The notes beneath the pieces are model-generated. The model did not search any database, was not told the DNA's origin, and worked only from the letters and a program-made list of their open reading frames with translations. From Candidula unifasciata (lineage: Eukaryota > Mollusca > Gastropoda > Stylommatophora > Geomitridae): 64,000 bases of DNA. This document shows, one piece after another, positions 54,030 to 64,000 of the stretch (position 1 is its first letter; each line of letters begins with the position of its first letter). The stretch lies in contig CAJHNH020007935.1 of NCBI GenBank assembly GCA_905116865.2, forward strand, positions 574,588 through 638,587. The letters run 5' to 3'. A program made the position numbers and the translations under genes.

Positions 54030-54450
54030 GGTCATCATCATCATGTAGCAGGTCCTTTGCAAAACGTCGCTCTCTTCCCCGTCTGCTTGAAAGAAACTCT
54101 ATCTCTCGCCAGTTCTCCCACCTCATGGGCTTTCGCTTCCGAGGCGTCACTTTTATCCTAAGCCCATCTTTGTGTTGGTCGGCCCCGGGCCCTTCCGTCC
54201 TGGTATTTTCTTTTTGCAGTTATAACTGTGGCGCATGATATGGTCCAAAAAACATAGTTTAGGTTCCAAGACAAGACGCTGTTTATTTAGTTTCCGAGAA
54301 GCTCTGTTGTCTTGTCGGTTTAGTTTTCCAGTCACCCTTTGTGTTATATTTAATAATCCGTTGATTAGGACTTTGGTCGAAACGTTCTTTTCCATTTCGT
54401 CGAGCTTTCTAGCCACATTTTATACTGCATTTAGTATTTTCCCAATGTGA
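54030..54450 (-). pseudogene. LINE-T relic: RT thumb, (ATG)n tail
   Basis: Reverse frame with MARKLDEMEKNVSTKVLING, TQRVTGKLNRQDNRASRKLN, LEPKLCFLDHIMRHSYNCKK and PGRKGPGPTN, parallel to the element at 3811-4560. The 3' end, in plus, is CATCATCATCATGTAGCAGG. Confidence 0.7.
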
Positions 54451-54519
54451 ACAGCCGACCGTCTTCTTTATTAAATGAGAACCTAACAGGCCTCGGTAGG
54501 TTCGAAGTTAGTCTCACCC

Positions 54520-54715
54520 AGACCTTTATTCACACTAGCTCACTTCTGATTAGTAGTTCCTAAGCCCCGTGTCCTTCGCACAAGGTTACGGTGGTGTTCT
54601 GCAATGTCGTTGATATCGCGTATTGTGTATTTCAGCAAGCCTACGCTTTTAACACTCCAAAAACATGGAGAAGCTGGGTCTAACACGACCCCCCTAGAGA
54701 GTGCTGAAACCTCTG
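54520..54715 (-). repeat. Repeat family H, reverse copy
   Basis: Reverse complement of the 52592 copy at about 80-85 percent: CCGTGTCCTTCGCACAAGGT, AACACTCCAAAAACATGGAG and AGCTGGGTCTAACACG. With 52592 it forms an inverted pair about 1.7 kb apart. Confidence 0.65.
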
Positions 54716-54797
54716 TCATAGGCATTCTCTTTGAAAATGAATGAAAACGTAAATACAAGACATCGCAAAAAAAAAACTAAACAACAGAGAAGGACAT

Positions 54798-54885
54798 ACC
54801 CGTAACCTTCAGGTAAGTTGACCAGCCCAAAAAACTTGTGAATGACTCTATATAGGGAGACTAACGTTGAAATAAACCAGGCCTT
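54798..54885 (+). repeat. Repeat family H, partial forward copy
   Basis: ACCCGTAACCTTCAGG, GACTCTATATAGGGAGACTA and ACG match the 3' part of family H. Confidence 0.5.
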
Positions 54886-55229
54886 TATGCAGGCTAGGGT
54901 GAAACGTATCCCCTTCTCTTATCCATACAGCTTGGTTTCATTTGTATGCAAGCTGGACAGACCAAAGATCTCCCTTCTGTCTGTAAACAGCATGTCTGCA
55001 GCATATGCTCAGTATTCTGTGGTGCCTTGTCGCTTAGGGCGAAGTTCTGAATCCCCAGTCTTTCATTTCTTGTACATGTGGCAACGGAGTCTGCTGTGTC
55101 CAGTTCGTAAACAGAAAACAATGGTCTGAGGCTTTCGTGTAAGGAAGTTGATTGAGTCTCCAGGATTGTGTTTTTTCGTTCTAATATCTGAGAACCACTG
55201 GTCTAGCTGCTGTATTTGTCAGGCTTCTC

Positions 55230-55458
55230 TGTTTAGTTAGTTGCGTGTCCTTTACAGGACGTTGCAGAACCTACCCCTGCATTTTTTGGCTGTTGTGGTT
55301 TTTGTAGACAAATTTCAGTAGTTTGCCATTGCTCCCTGAACGGTCAGCTCTCGGTACCACTGACGAAAACCAACGCAAGATAAGCCGTCCGTAGCTGGGA
55401 TCGAACCCGGTACCTCGGCATTACGAAGCGCGTTCGCAACACCTAAGCCACAGACTCT
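55230..55458 (-). repeat. SINE-A copy, full length
   Basis: Reverse: TTAGTTAGTTGCGTGTCCTT at the tail, B box from GGGATCGAACCCGG, and head GCGCGTTCGCAACACCTAAG. Confidence 0.9.
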
Positions 55459-55727
55459 TAGTTCACTTAAGGGATTCGGCGGAGAAATCCATCGCTGTAA
55501 AGTCAGAATTATCAGCTGAGTGAACTTCTTTGGCCTTCACTGATACTCCGTATGAAAGACACATAACCGCTTCATCCCATTTCTTCTGTAGTCGTTTGTT
55601 TCATAATTCAAGTTAATCTGACCCTTATCGGCAGCGGGGAAACATAATGAAAAGTCTGTTACACAACACCATCAAATAGTTTAAAGTAAACAGTTGGATA
55701 ACGTTCATCTTTCACGTGAGGCATGGG

Positions 55728-55955
55728 AAAGAAGTGGCGAAGTGGTCAAGCCCTTTATCTCGCGCTCTGAAGGTTGTGGGTTCGTTTTACAGGACTCGTT
55801 TTGTGAAATTTTAACCGAGTTCTCTTGGTATCATCAACTGAGCCACTGAGTTGGTGCTTTATGCGACGCTTTCGGTAGGTAACAAATGGTTCTGCGGAGC
55901 CAGTCCGAACAATGTAGGGTAAAACCCGGTGTAGTGAGGTCGACCATCTTGACTA
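55728..55955 (+). repeat. SINE-C copy, full length
   Basis: Head AGTGGCGAAGTGGTCAAGCC, B-box-like GTGGGTTCGTTT, TGCTTTATGCGACGCTTTCG and AAAACCCGGTGTAGTGAGGT. Confidence 0.8.
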
Positions 55956-55984
55956 ATTGTAATCCACTCATCTCTAAACATGAA

Positions 55985-56320
55985 TAAAGAACCCTTACCA
56001 CATTACTCCAGGAAATTGCGGTGTGTTGGAAAAGGAACAGGCAGCTAGACTGGCTGCTTCTGCTAAACTTGGTGGTAAGTTTATGCATGACAATACAGAT
56101 AGTGAGAGGGCACAAAAAGATTATCACGGTGCAGCGAGGGGTGGCGAGGGTATTTGTTTGACACTCCAAGCGCAATGGAGAGACGAGAAAGACATACAAC
56201 CAGACTGTTTCTGATACCATGGGAATTGGAACTCTGTGCTTGCTGCTGAAGATGGGGACAAAGTGCTTATAGAATTTTTCCGAGTGCTATGATGTCGGTT
56301 CTTAAATTATAACACATGAA
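55985..56320 (+). pseudogene. LINE-J relic: RNase H end and 3' tail
   Basis: Forward frame LEKEQAARLAASAKLGGKFM, then HDNTDSERAQKDYHG, matching the NEQADRL..TPLG..LMYDK block. The tail reads GCTGCTGAAGATGGGGAC then GATGTCGGTTCTTAAATTAT. It directly follows a SINE-C. Confidence 0.75.
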
Positions 56321-56654
56321 CTAGAATATATAAAAACTTAAAACTCCACACGCCGTTACGGCACCACTTTCTTCATCCTAATTAAACGTTGTGCCAAGCA
56401 CCGTTCTTTGCTCTACAAAGCTCATGTTTCTTGTGCTACTTGAAGGACAATGTTGTCAGGCACGTGACGAATCTTTGAGATCCGCCTTGAGCCAGAAGCG
56501 CTGCCAACACACAGGTAGAGGCATCACTTTAGAGATCAAAACGAACAGAAGCACCACGGAATGTAGAAATTTGGCGAAGATGGCAGAGATTGCTGCAGGT
56601 CAACAGTGTAGGGCGGTGAAGAAAAATGCTGAGGCTGCAGTTCGGGAAGAAGAA
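56321..56654. other. Interval with no gene recognised
   Basis: An 89-codon open frame (GITLEIKTNRSTTECRNLAK; KKNAEAAVREEER) lacks a domain or splice context. Probably part of an unrecognised transposon or chance. Confidence 0.35.
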
Positions 56655-56878
56655 AGGTAGTAGTTGTTGTTGTACATTTTACTCCACCAGGATATCACAC
56701 AAGCGATAAACACCTGATGACACAAAGTGCCACCATGTGGATGAGGATCACCCATGGAGAGGTTCCGGAAACCGCGTTCAGCCATTAGACCATATTTATA
56801 GACGGGCTATATTGTGGTTCCTGGCAAGAGCCAGGGTGGGGCTTCCAAATAACAAAAAATTGCATCCCACAAGGAGAC
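56655..56878 (-). repeat. SINE-F copy, full length
   Basis: Plus-strand ACTCCACCAGGATATCACAC, CACAAAGTGCCACCATGTGG, GACGGGCTATATTGTGGTTC and CAAATAACAAAAAATTGCAT. In reverse the A box is TGGTCTAATGG. The (GTT)n at the left end may be its tail. Confidence 0.8.
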
Positions 56879-57264
56879 GACAAATTAGCTTAAAATGAAA
56901 AGTAAAGAAATGGAGATGAAATGTTACATTGTCTGTTATTGAAACACCGTGGAATATCATTCCTGGAGGTGCTATGTAGAGCTAAATTAAAATAAACACA
57001 GCAGAAATGCTAACTGGGAATTGAAACAAACAATAGACTGCGTCGAGCCACCTTCTTCGAGAACATCAAACTCAAATATTTGAGTATCTAGTCGTGGGAG
57101 AATTCCTTTAACAAAGAAGCTGAAATATGAACGGGATTGTGTCCGTCTTGAAAATTTATAAGAGGGCTAACAATGTTTAGAATTTACATTTTTTAAATAT
57201 TTGTTTTGTACATTATATGCTATTTTAAATATATTATTTTACCACATTATTATTTTTATTATTA

Positions 57265-57412
57265 AGCATTTAAATCGGGCATATGAGCCTTGAGTCTTGA
57301 CCGAAATACTTGAACATATATATATTATATATACACACACACCTTTTGCGGGATTCGAACCCTAAGACATTGTAAAGGCATTCACTAACTGTTAAGCTCC
57401 GTCTATCTATAT
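57265..57412 (-). repeat. tRNA-derived SINE fragment
   Basis: AATCGGGCATATGAGCC at the left; GCGGGATTCGAACCCTAAGA gives a B box in reverse (GGTTCGAATCC) and AAGGCATTCACTAACTGTTA the A-box side. The related head AGTTAGTGAACGCCTTTAAC lies at 57828-57850 in forward orientation. Confidence 0.55.
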
Positions 57413-57437
57413 ATATTTATGTGTCTGTGTGTGTATC

Positions 57438-57585
<148 letters not shown>

Positions 57586-57910
57586 GAAAGTCACTATTGG
57601 TTAGACATCCTCTTCCGAAAGCTGAATAGGGGGGTTTGGGTAGAGCCAGTTTTAGATGTGGTAAGACAACGTGTAGAAGCTGTAGCAACAGTAGTGATAG
57701 ACCCAGCAGTCTGGTAATGATGACAGAAAACATTTTTTTTTAAATAAATTATGTACTAATGTTTTAATATTCTGTTTTTTGGTCGCTGTTTGCAGTCCGG
57801 TCGCTTGATAATACTCTGTGGCTTAACAGTTAGTGAACGCCTTTAACAATTTCTTGTTCCTCCAGTATTAGGGCTCGATTTTCGCGACTGGTTTATTTAA
57901 ATACTCCTGT

Positions 57911-58670
57911 AGGTTTTGTACTCTTGTTCGAGAGTTACACCGTCGAAGCGACTGAGGCCTGAAACTGCAAAAAAAAATATGAAAACAAGTTTTCGTCAAT
58001 TCATTACAAGTACCTAGAATTATGAAAACTAATAAGGTCTACAGACATAAGCACGTTCCATTCTGAAGCTAATTCCTAGATTATTAAAACGCGACAATTT
58101 GGGCTTATTTTTTGGGTAGCGGCGAGACTTCGGCCTGGATACGCCTGCCAACATCGGACATTTCCTATGAGAATGGGACAAATGGTTACCCTATTCTGGA
58201 GACGCCACACAGATTTATATTAATCGCTTGTAAAAGTCCCCTAATTTTAGTAAAAATAAAAGATTGCACGTACCTGGCGCTGCCAAAATAAAAATTTAAA
58301 TAAAAAGGAAAACAATTCGTTCAACGCTAACATGAAGCCAGCAACAACGCCCTGTATTCACTTCTGGTCTCTGGGGTTCCCGCGTACAAAAAAAAAGCTT
58401 ACTCACACGAGGAAATTAGAAACCCGCGTGCGTTCTGCACTCTACATTCGTCGACTGCCCCGCTAGACATCTCTTCTGGTGTTCCCACCTTCGACCTTCT
58501 CCGCATTTAGCGTGGCTTCTGGGGAGCAGAAATTAGACATGCACCGCAAACGTGGGGCACTTTCATACCTAGGTACTGGGGCGGGGTGGGTTAAATTAAC
58601 ACTAGGACTGGCAGGTGTGGTCACCGCTTATAGTCTGTTCCAAAGGTCATGCCATCAAACTTTAGTGGAT
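57911..58670. other. Interval with no gene recognised
   Basis: No domain, RNA gene or family repeat was recognised. Confidence 0.45.
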
Positions 58671-58677
58671 ATATCAA

Positions 58678-58777
58678 GGTTAGTTGTGTATCCTTTGCAG
58701 GACGCTACACAACCAATCCCATCAGCCCCTGGCTGTTGTGTGGTTTTTCTAGGCAATTTACGTCCAGTAGTTTGAGT
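58678..58777 (-). repeat. SINE-A fragment, 3' half
   Basis: Reverse: GGTTAGTTGTGTATCCTTTG, CCCTGGCTGTTGTGTGGTTT and TTTACGTCCAGTAGTTTG, stopping abruptly at the junction with LINE-T. Confidence 0.85.
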
Positions 58778-58787
58778 GGTGGCTGTC

Positions 58788-59365
58788 ACACAAAAATAAC
58801 AATAAATGATGAAGAAATTGAAAATGTCACAAACTTTGAATATTCAGGCTCTATAATAAACAGCAATGGAATTAAAAGGCCATAGCGATGCAAAGATTGA
58901 ACAGCCTTCAAAGTCTATGGTTAAGCACCAAAAAGGAGATAAAAATTAGAATTTTGAGAGCATGCATCTTCCCTGTGGCTACATACGGATGTGAGTCGTG
59001 GACTATCTCTCAGTCCTTAAGAAAGAGAATAGGGGCTTTTGAGCTGAAATGCTATAGAAAGATTCTCAGAATATCTTGGACAAAGAAGATGAGAAATATT
59101 GACATCTTAAAAGATCTGAACATCAAGGAAGATTGGCTAATAAACAGCATCCTTTAACGAAAGCTGAAATATTTTGACCATATCAAGCGCCACGACGGAT
59201 TGGAAAAAAATTCTAGCAAAAGGCATGGTACCAGGAAGGAGGTGCAGGGATGCACCTCCTTGAGTGTGAAAGTTCATGAGGCGGGAGAACTGGCAAGAGA
59301 CCGAGTTTCTTACAGGCAGACTGTGATGAGAGCGACGTTCTGCAAAGGACCTGCTACATGAGTTG
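58788..59365 (+). pseudogene. LINE-T relic: RT thumb, close sibling of 3811-4560
   Basis: Forward: ITINDEEIENVTNFEYSGSI, MQRLNSLQSLWLSTKKEIKI, VATYGCESWTISQSLRKRIG and FELKCYRKILRISWTKKMRN, then a stop at 59155 and further decay. It lacks about 45 bp present in the sibling (GGGGCCGACCGACTCGAAGA onward); the junction is a perfect hairpin at 59236-59261. It ends GGACCTGCTACATGA without a visible ATG array. Confidence 0.88.
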
Positions 59366-60585
59366 AGTTTGAGTGGATATACTGTTAAAAAAAAAATGAA
59401 ACGCATAGTTACTGAAAGAAACAAACATACTCACAATTTTGACATTCTGCATCTTTGCAGTAAGTTAAATTACTCAAATTTCACACAAGAATACCTTCGA
59501 GTTCCACCAATCAATTGACACCTTTTTTGCATCTGGGTCACGATAGTATTTAAGCGTAGGCCTTTCTTGTTAGTTAGTTAGTGTGGTGTGTGGCCTCCTC
59601 TAGGGTGGACCACTGACTGGCATCTCCTGGGCATAGATGCCACACTTGGGGGGTGGGAGCTCAACAGTACTCCCTCCCCTCACCTTACACATTGTCTGAG
59701 TAAAAATTGAGGTGGGGGGGGGGCGCTATAGTCCCCCCCCCCAAAAAGCAAGAAAGAAGTTTGTAAGATGATGAGGGTGAAGGCCCTCTGCCCCACCCTA
59801 AGCCACGCCCATCTCACTACCCATGTAACAATTGGGTGGAAGTTTATACATCTTTAGCCCACTCCGTTAAGTCAGAAAATATTGGGGGACCTTGGAACTA
59901 TGTGCTCCTCAACACCTGACACATGTTGTAGGCAAATAATTAGGTGGGGATAGAAACTCACGTCTTTGTGCCCCCTCCCACACACACACTCACACACATG
60001 CACGCACGCACAAACACACACCCACATACGCACAGTTTAAGGGGTGGGTGTTGAGTGTCTCTTCCTACCCAATTATTTTGTAAGCGAGCTAAGATGCATG
60101 TATAGAATTTGTTTGAAAATAATGCTTCATAAATTTCATATTATTTCAAGTATATTATATTTTTTAAATCTTGGGTTATACCTAGTGGATTTTTGTCCGA
60201 AAAGTCGTTCATTGAGTCACTGAGTGAACGCCTTTCCAGGTGCGACATACGGAAGAAAAGAGTCAAGTGTTTTCAATTGTTCATTCCGAGTTTTATAAGC
60301 GACCTTTACTGCACCCGTTATGCTAGCCAGAAAGTACGGGTACATTGCCTTTCCTTAACTCTTTCCAATTGCAAATAACGTATGATATGTGATGGATTCT
60401 TCGCCATGAAACTCAGCAATTGTGCAGTGCGTTCATATATATATTTTACGTTTGGTCAGCGTGCACTAAAGACTGCGGCACGACCTTTTCTGTCTGCATC
60501 CGTCTCGACAGAAAACGCAAACAAGAAAGTCCACCCGCTATTTCTGCAGAAGTGCAGGCTATGATTTTTGAGAATTGTCTATAGG
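59366..60585. other. Interval with no gene recognised
   Basis: GC/GT-rich stretch at 59600-60050 with C and G runs near 59720-59745 and (CA)-rich text near 59985-60030. Two short open frames (60193-60378, 60382-60564) precede the RNase H relic and could be degraded LINE-J upstream sequence, but no motif was found. Confidence 0.45.
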
Positions 60586-60589
60586 GGAT

Positions 60590-61235
60590 ACTGTCATTTA
60601 CACAGATGGGTCTGTAATTCGCCACGTCAGAAGCTCTTGGGCTTTCACGGCTCAGGCTGGAGTTAGAATTGTGAAGTAAGATTCTGATGCTGTTGCATTG
60701 ACCACAAGTAGTCTGACTATGGGGTTATTGCAGTGACTGAAGCAATAACATGGCTGGAAACACAAACCTTTTCCCGCGCATGCTTTCTCGGTGAATTAAT
60801 GAGTATGCTCAAGAAGTTAGAGAAGGGCTGGATCCGAAGACGTGGCTGGAGGCTCTAAAGAGGTCAATGTTGACACATATCAGTTTCATATTTGTGGTAG
60901 GGCAGGCAGGCGTGCAAAGAAATGAGCCAGCTGATGGGCTTGCAGGGCAAAGCTACTGTTGAGATCAGACAAACCATGGAACATGCTGATGATCTGAATT
61001 CTCAGAAGTGAGACGTTTGCGAGAAGCAAGGGATGACTGTGAATCTGCAACCATGACCAGACTGCAAGAACAACATGTTAACAGGGGTGTAGTCATACAA
61101 TAGCGCAAGGTGGAAAGCCAAAGAAAAATAAGAAACCAACACAGAACTGGTGTCATGAGCCGCCACACGTTGCGGGATTTACTAAGGAAGGGACTTGAGC
61201 GATTGTGGACTAATAGTTCTATGTGCAATGAGGAT
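60590..61235 (+). pseudogene. LINE-J relic: RNase H domain
   Basis: Forward: a 'DTVIYTDGSVI' first strand (catalytic Asp) near 60589-60625, a 'VALTTSSLTM' and 'VTEAITWLETQT' helix, 'MSMLKKLEKGW', then 'QADGLAGKATVEIRQTMEH' in a shifted frame. More diverged from the other copies, so probably a different subfamily. Confidence 0.75.
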
Positions 61236-61517
61236 ACTCTGTCGACTAACTAACTAACACTGAAGAAACCTGGCTTCTTCCAGTGGCCACTGTATGTTTA
61301 AAAGTTCTTTAGTTATAACATTTAGTAGTAATGGCTTCTACTTCTATGTTTCTTCTGTAAAACCTGCTGGCACAGAAAGAGTTAATGGAGATATAGATCT
61401 TGCTTGCTCTATTTACGATTCGCTGAATGGCGCTGTTTCTGTTTGTCTGGCTATCTATCAGCTATCTCAATCTTGTTATTGTGAATTTCGTGCGTTGTTG
61501 CTGGGGTAAATATTTTC

Positions 61518-62016
<499 letters not shown>

Positions 62017-62029
62017 CCTATCGCTCTAC

Positions 62030-62070
62030 CCCTTTCCATATCCCTTTCTCTTTTTTCTCTTTCCTTGTTA

Positions 62071-62137
<67 letters not shown>

Positions 62138-62210
62138 CTTCTTCCCCTTTCATTTTCTATCTCTCAGCATTTCCCCTCCCCTCACTTTTTCTCTCAACTC
62201 TCTTTTTATC

Positions 62211-62261
<51 letters not shown>

Positions 62262-62345
62262 TTTTCTGTATCTCCCCTCTCTTACTCTCTTCCCCTCTAT
62301 ATCTCTCCCCTATCCTTTTCCCTCTGCCCTTTTCTCATTCTCTTT

Positions 62346-62431
<86 letters not shown>

Positions 62432-62432
62432 A
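62030..62432 (+). repeat. (CT)n-rich pyrimidine tract
   Basis: Several CT arrays, the longest at 62348-62430, with CCTTTTCC-type spacers. Frames encoding Ser/Leu runs are repeat translations. Confidence 0.95.
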
Positions 62433-62583
62433 CTCTGTATATTATTATTTATCTCCTTTCCACATACTATCTCACTTGCTCTTTGTCTCTCGTCTACATT
62501 TTCTCTCTCTCTTTATATGTATATGTGTGTATGTGTGGTTTTTTTACAGTGTGTCTTTGTTTGAATGTGTGTGTGTGTTTGAT

Positions 62584-62585
<2 letters not shown>

Positions 62586-62638
<53 letters not shown>
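62586..62638 (+). repeat. (GT)n microsatellite
   Basis: About 26 perfect GT units. Confidence 0.97.
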
Positions 62639-62639
<1 letters not shown>

Positions 62640-62640
<1 letters not shown>

Positions 62641-63480
62641 CTCTCACGACGTCGTCTCATCACTCTGCTCTTCAAGCCATGTTTTTCATTGAAGTTGTAG
62701 GTAGAGTGGGCAGGCCTGCAGAATGTGCTCAGGTGTTTGTGGTGTTGTCTGACAGGTACACTGTGGGAGCTGTACAAACTTTATTTTATCTATGTGGTGG
62801 TTGAGCCTGCAGTGTCCTGTTCTTAGACGGAAAATTGTCCTTTATTGTTTTCTGTTGAGTCTGTTGATAGGGTCTTGTGGTTGTTTACTGTAGGTTTGTT
62901 CTTGCCTCAATCCCATATATTTTCTCCCTTGACAAGTTATTTAAGTTCTGGTAATGACAATGAATGTGCGTGTTTATTTTTTGTTTCATTCTTTGCAAAT
63001 CTGTCCGCCAACTCATTTCCTGGTATGTCGCGGTGGGTTGGAATTCATTGGAGAAGGAGTTGATTGTTTTCTACGATGGTTTTCAGCTGTCAGGTCACTT
63101 AACTCTCTATGTTGTCTTGTGGATCTCCTTGAGTCGTCTCGGGGACCGACATGCAGTCACACAGGAAAGCAATTTTGCTGTCTTTTATTTTTCTTTCCTT
63201 GGGCAATTTTGTAGCATCATTAATTGCTTGCTGCTCTGCTTCGACTTTTAGTGAGTTTCCTGGAGGCACATGACTTTTCACTATGGTCACATCTTTCAAT
63301 ATGACTGAACCGGTCTCTCCGTTCTATCAGTCAGTTGATCCGTCAGTGTGTAAATGGATCCATTCGGGTTTCGGGTAAGAGTTTTGGATATGTTCAAGGG
63401 TCTTTGCTTTTAATATTAGGTCACATTCTTCAGCCTTTCTGTCCTTGCCTAGGATTGTTGTCGTGACTGCATAGTTGGCT
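62640..63480 (-). pseudogene. LINE-J relic, third subfamily: RNase H and C-terminal zinc-knuckle region
   Basis: In reverse: SLKVEAEQQAINDATK (helix with catalytic Glu), DSKIAFLCDCMSV (strand with Asp), a 'IPTHRDIPGNELADRFAK' block near 63045-62995 that is the classic RNase H terminal motif, then 'TAGSTTT*IK' and 'SSHSVPVRQHHKHLSTFC' equivalent to the LRTGH..L / C.C...ET..H..C tail of jockey-type elements. Stops and shifts are present. Confidence 0.8.
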
Positions 63481-63497
63481 TGTAGATCTCTGTTGTT

Positions 63498-63959
63498 GTG
63501 TTCTTGTACTGTCTGGGTGTGTATCGAAACGGGTCAGACAGGTCGACATGGCCAGAGATTTGCAAAAACCGAGATGTGTCGATGTATGTCGGGCATGAAA
63601 TCCAACAACGATGGTTAGATACACAAGATTACAACAGTGAAGTGCTTAAGATTCAAAGATTAGTTGTTCCCATTAACCACCACGACTGGTACATTTTCAA
63701 CGTTTTCGCGCACGTAGATCAACTTCTGAATGAAGGCGCATGGGAATTCCTAGAAGATTTGGAGGAGTATGATGGAAAATGTTTAATAGCTGGTGATTTT
63801 AACGCTCGGTTAAAAGAGTGGGGAAAACAGCAGGGAGTTGCACTGAGTCAAGCCCTACTAAGCACTAACTTCACCATTTTATCCATGTTTTATCCATGTT
63901 TTATCCATGTTTTATCCATGTTTTATCCATGTTTTATCCATGTTTTATCCATTTTATAA
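63498..63959 (+). pseudogene. LINE-J relic: endonuclease (EEP) domain end
   Basis: An open frame whose conserved part reads RLVVPINHHDWYIFNVFAHV, LEEYDGKCLIAGDFNARLKE and WG. GDFNA is the catalytic motif of apurinic-type endonucleases of non-LTR retrotransposons. The domain is cut at 63879 by a 12-bp tandem repeat, and EDLIFTQTV-like sequence resumes after 63960. It reaches the end of the window, so its downstream RT cannot be seen. The upstream part of the frame (RNGSDRSTWPEICKNRDVSM) is not recognised. Confidence 0.75.
63880..63957 (+). repeat. 12-bp tandem repeat, about 6.5 copies
   Basis: Unit TTTATCCATGTT, inserted between EEP-domain coding words. Twelve bases keep the frame open (HVLSMFYPCFI). 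Confidence 0.95.
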
Positions 63960-64000
63960 TTCCCGCTCAGAGGATTTGATATTTACACAGACGGTCCAGT

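Overview
This is a window of a large, repeat-rich animal genome. There are no operons or ribosome-binding sites and gene density is very low. One spliced, secreted-type gene is visible, along with decayed non-LTR retrotransposons, a Penelope-like element, an LTR element, hAT and pogo/Tigger-type DNA transposons, six or more tRNA-derived SINE families, a U2 snRNA-derived fragment and long microsatellites. A lophotrochozoan, most likely a gastropod mollusc, fits best. That is an inference from the repeat style and was not tested by any search.

The only convincing host gene runs on the minus strand. An N-terminal exon at 51263-50762 encodes a signal peptide and a Frizzled-like cysteine-rich domain (CRD). 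Three exons at 19349-19106, 15468-15310 and 14608-14440 encode units ending in Asp-Tyr-Cys-Arg, one with a Ca-loop-like DMDGDG motif, and then a stop codon. The three downstream exons join in frame with good splice sites. The CRD exon ends in phase 1, and the exon at 19349 requires a phase-1 donor, so all four may form one gene of about 357 codons with a 31-kb first intron. That link is an inference. The CRD lacks exactly the two cysteines that normally pair with each other (C3 and C8).

Repeat families named here: SINE-A has perfect A and B boxes and ends GGATACGCAACTAAC; about 12 copies. SINE-B has a GACCTTGGCTCCCAGGTCGA core and an ATAGGTCTAGCCCTATA tail. SINE-C has a tRNA-Leu/Ser-like head. 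SINE-D has a GCGCACGTAA...TCTACCCAAA body. SINE-E has a (GAA)n tail. SINE-F carries a tRNA-like A box. LINE-J denotes jockey-like elements with RNase H. LINE-T denotes RTE/CR1-like RT 3' ends that finish in (ATG)n or (GAA)n.

Layout: 1-14 kb holds SINEs, a Penelope-like endonuclease, LINE ends, a hAT MITE and a pogo/Tigger element. 14-19.4 kb holds the 3' exons of the gene. 20-24 kb holds a second pogo/Tigger element with nested repeats and a (TA)n-bounded 2-kb element. 25-27 kb holds a SPIN/Charlie-like hAT MITE and a 1.2-kb tetranucleotide array. 28-34 kb holds a U2 fragment and a 45-bp minisatellite. 34-39 kb holds nested LINE insertions with target-site duplications. 40-44 kb holds a (GAA)n block, a 22-bp minisatellite and an LTR with a tRNA-Pro-type primer site. 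47-49 kb holds a 54-bp minisatellite. 50.7-51.3 kb holds the CRD exon. 52-64 kb holds further LINE/SINE relics and microsatellites.

Most long open frames in the window are translated repeats and are not reported as genes. The elements do not work together as a pathway. What can be read is the one secreted-protein gene and a layered history of insertions.
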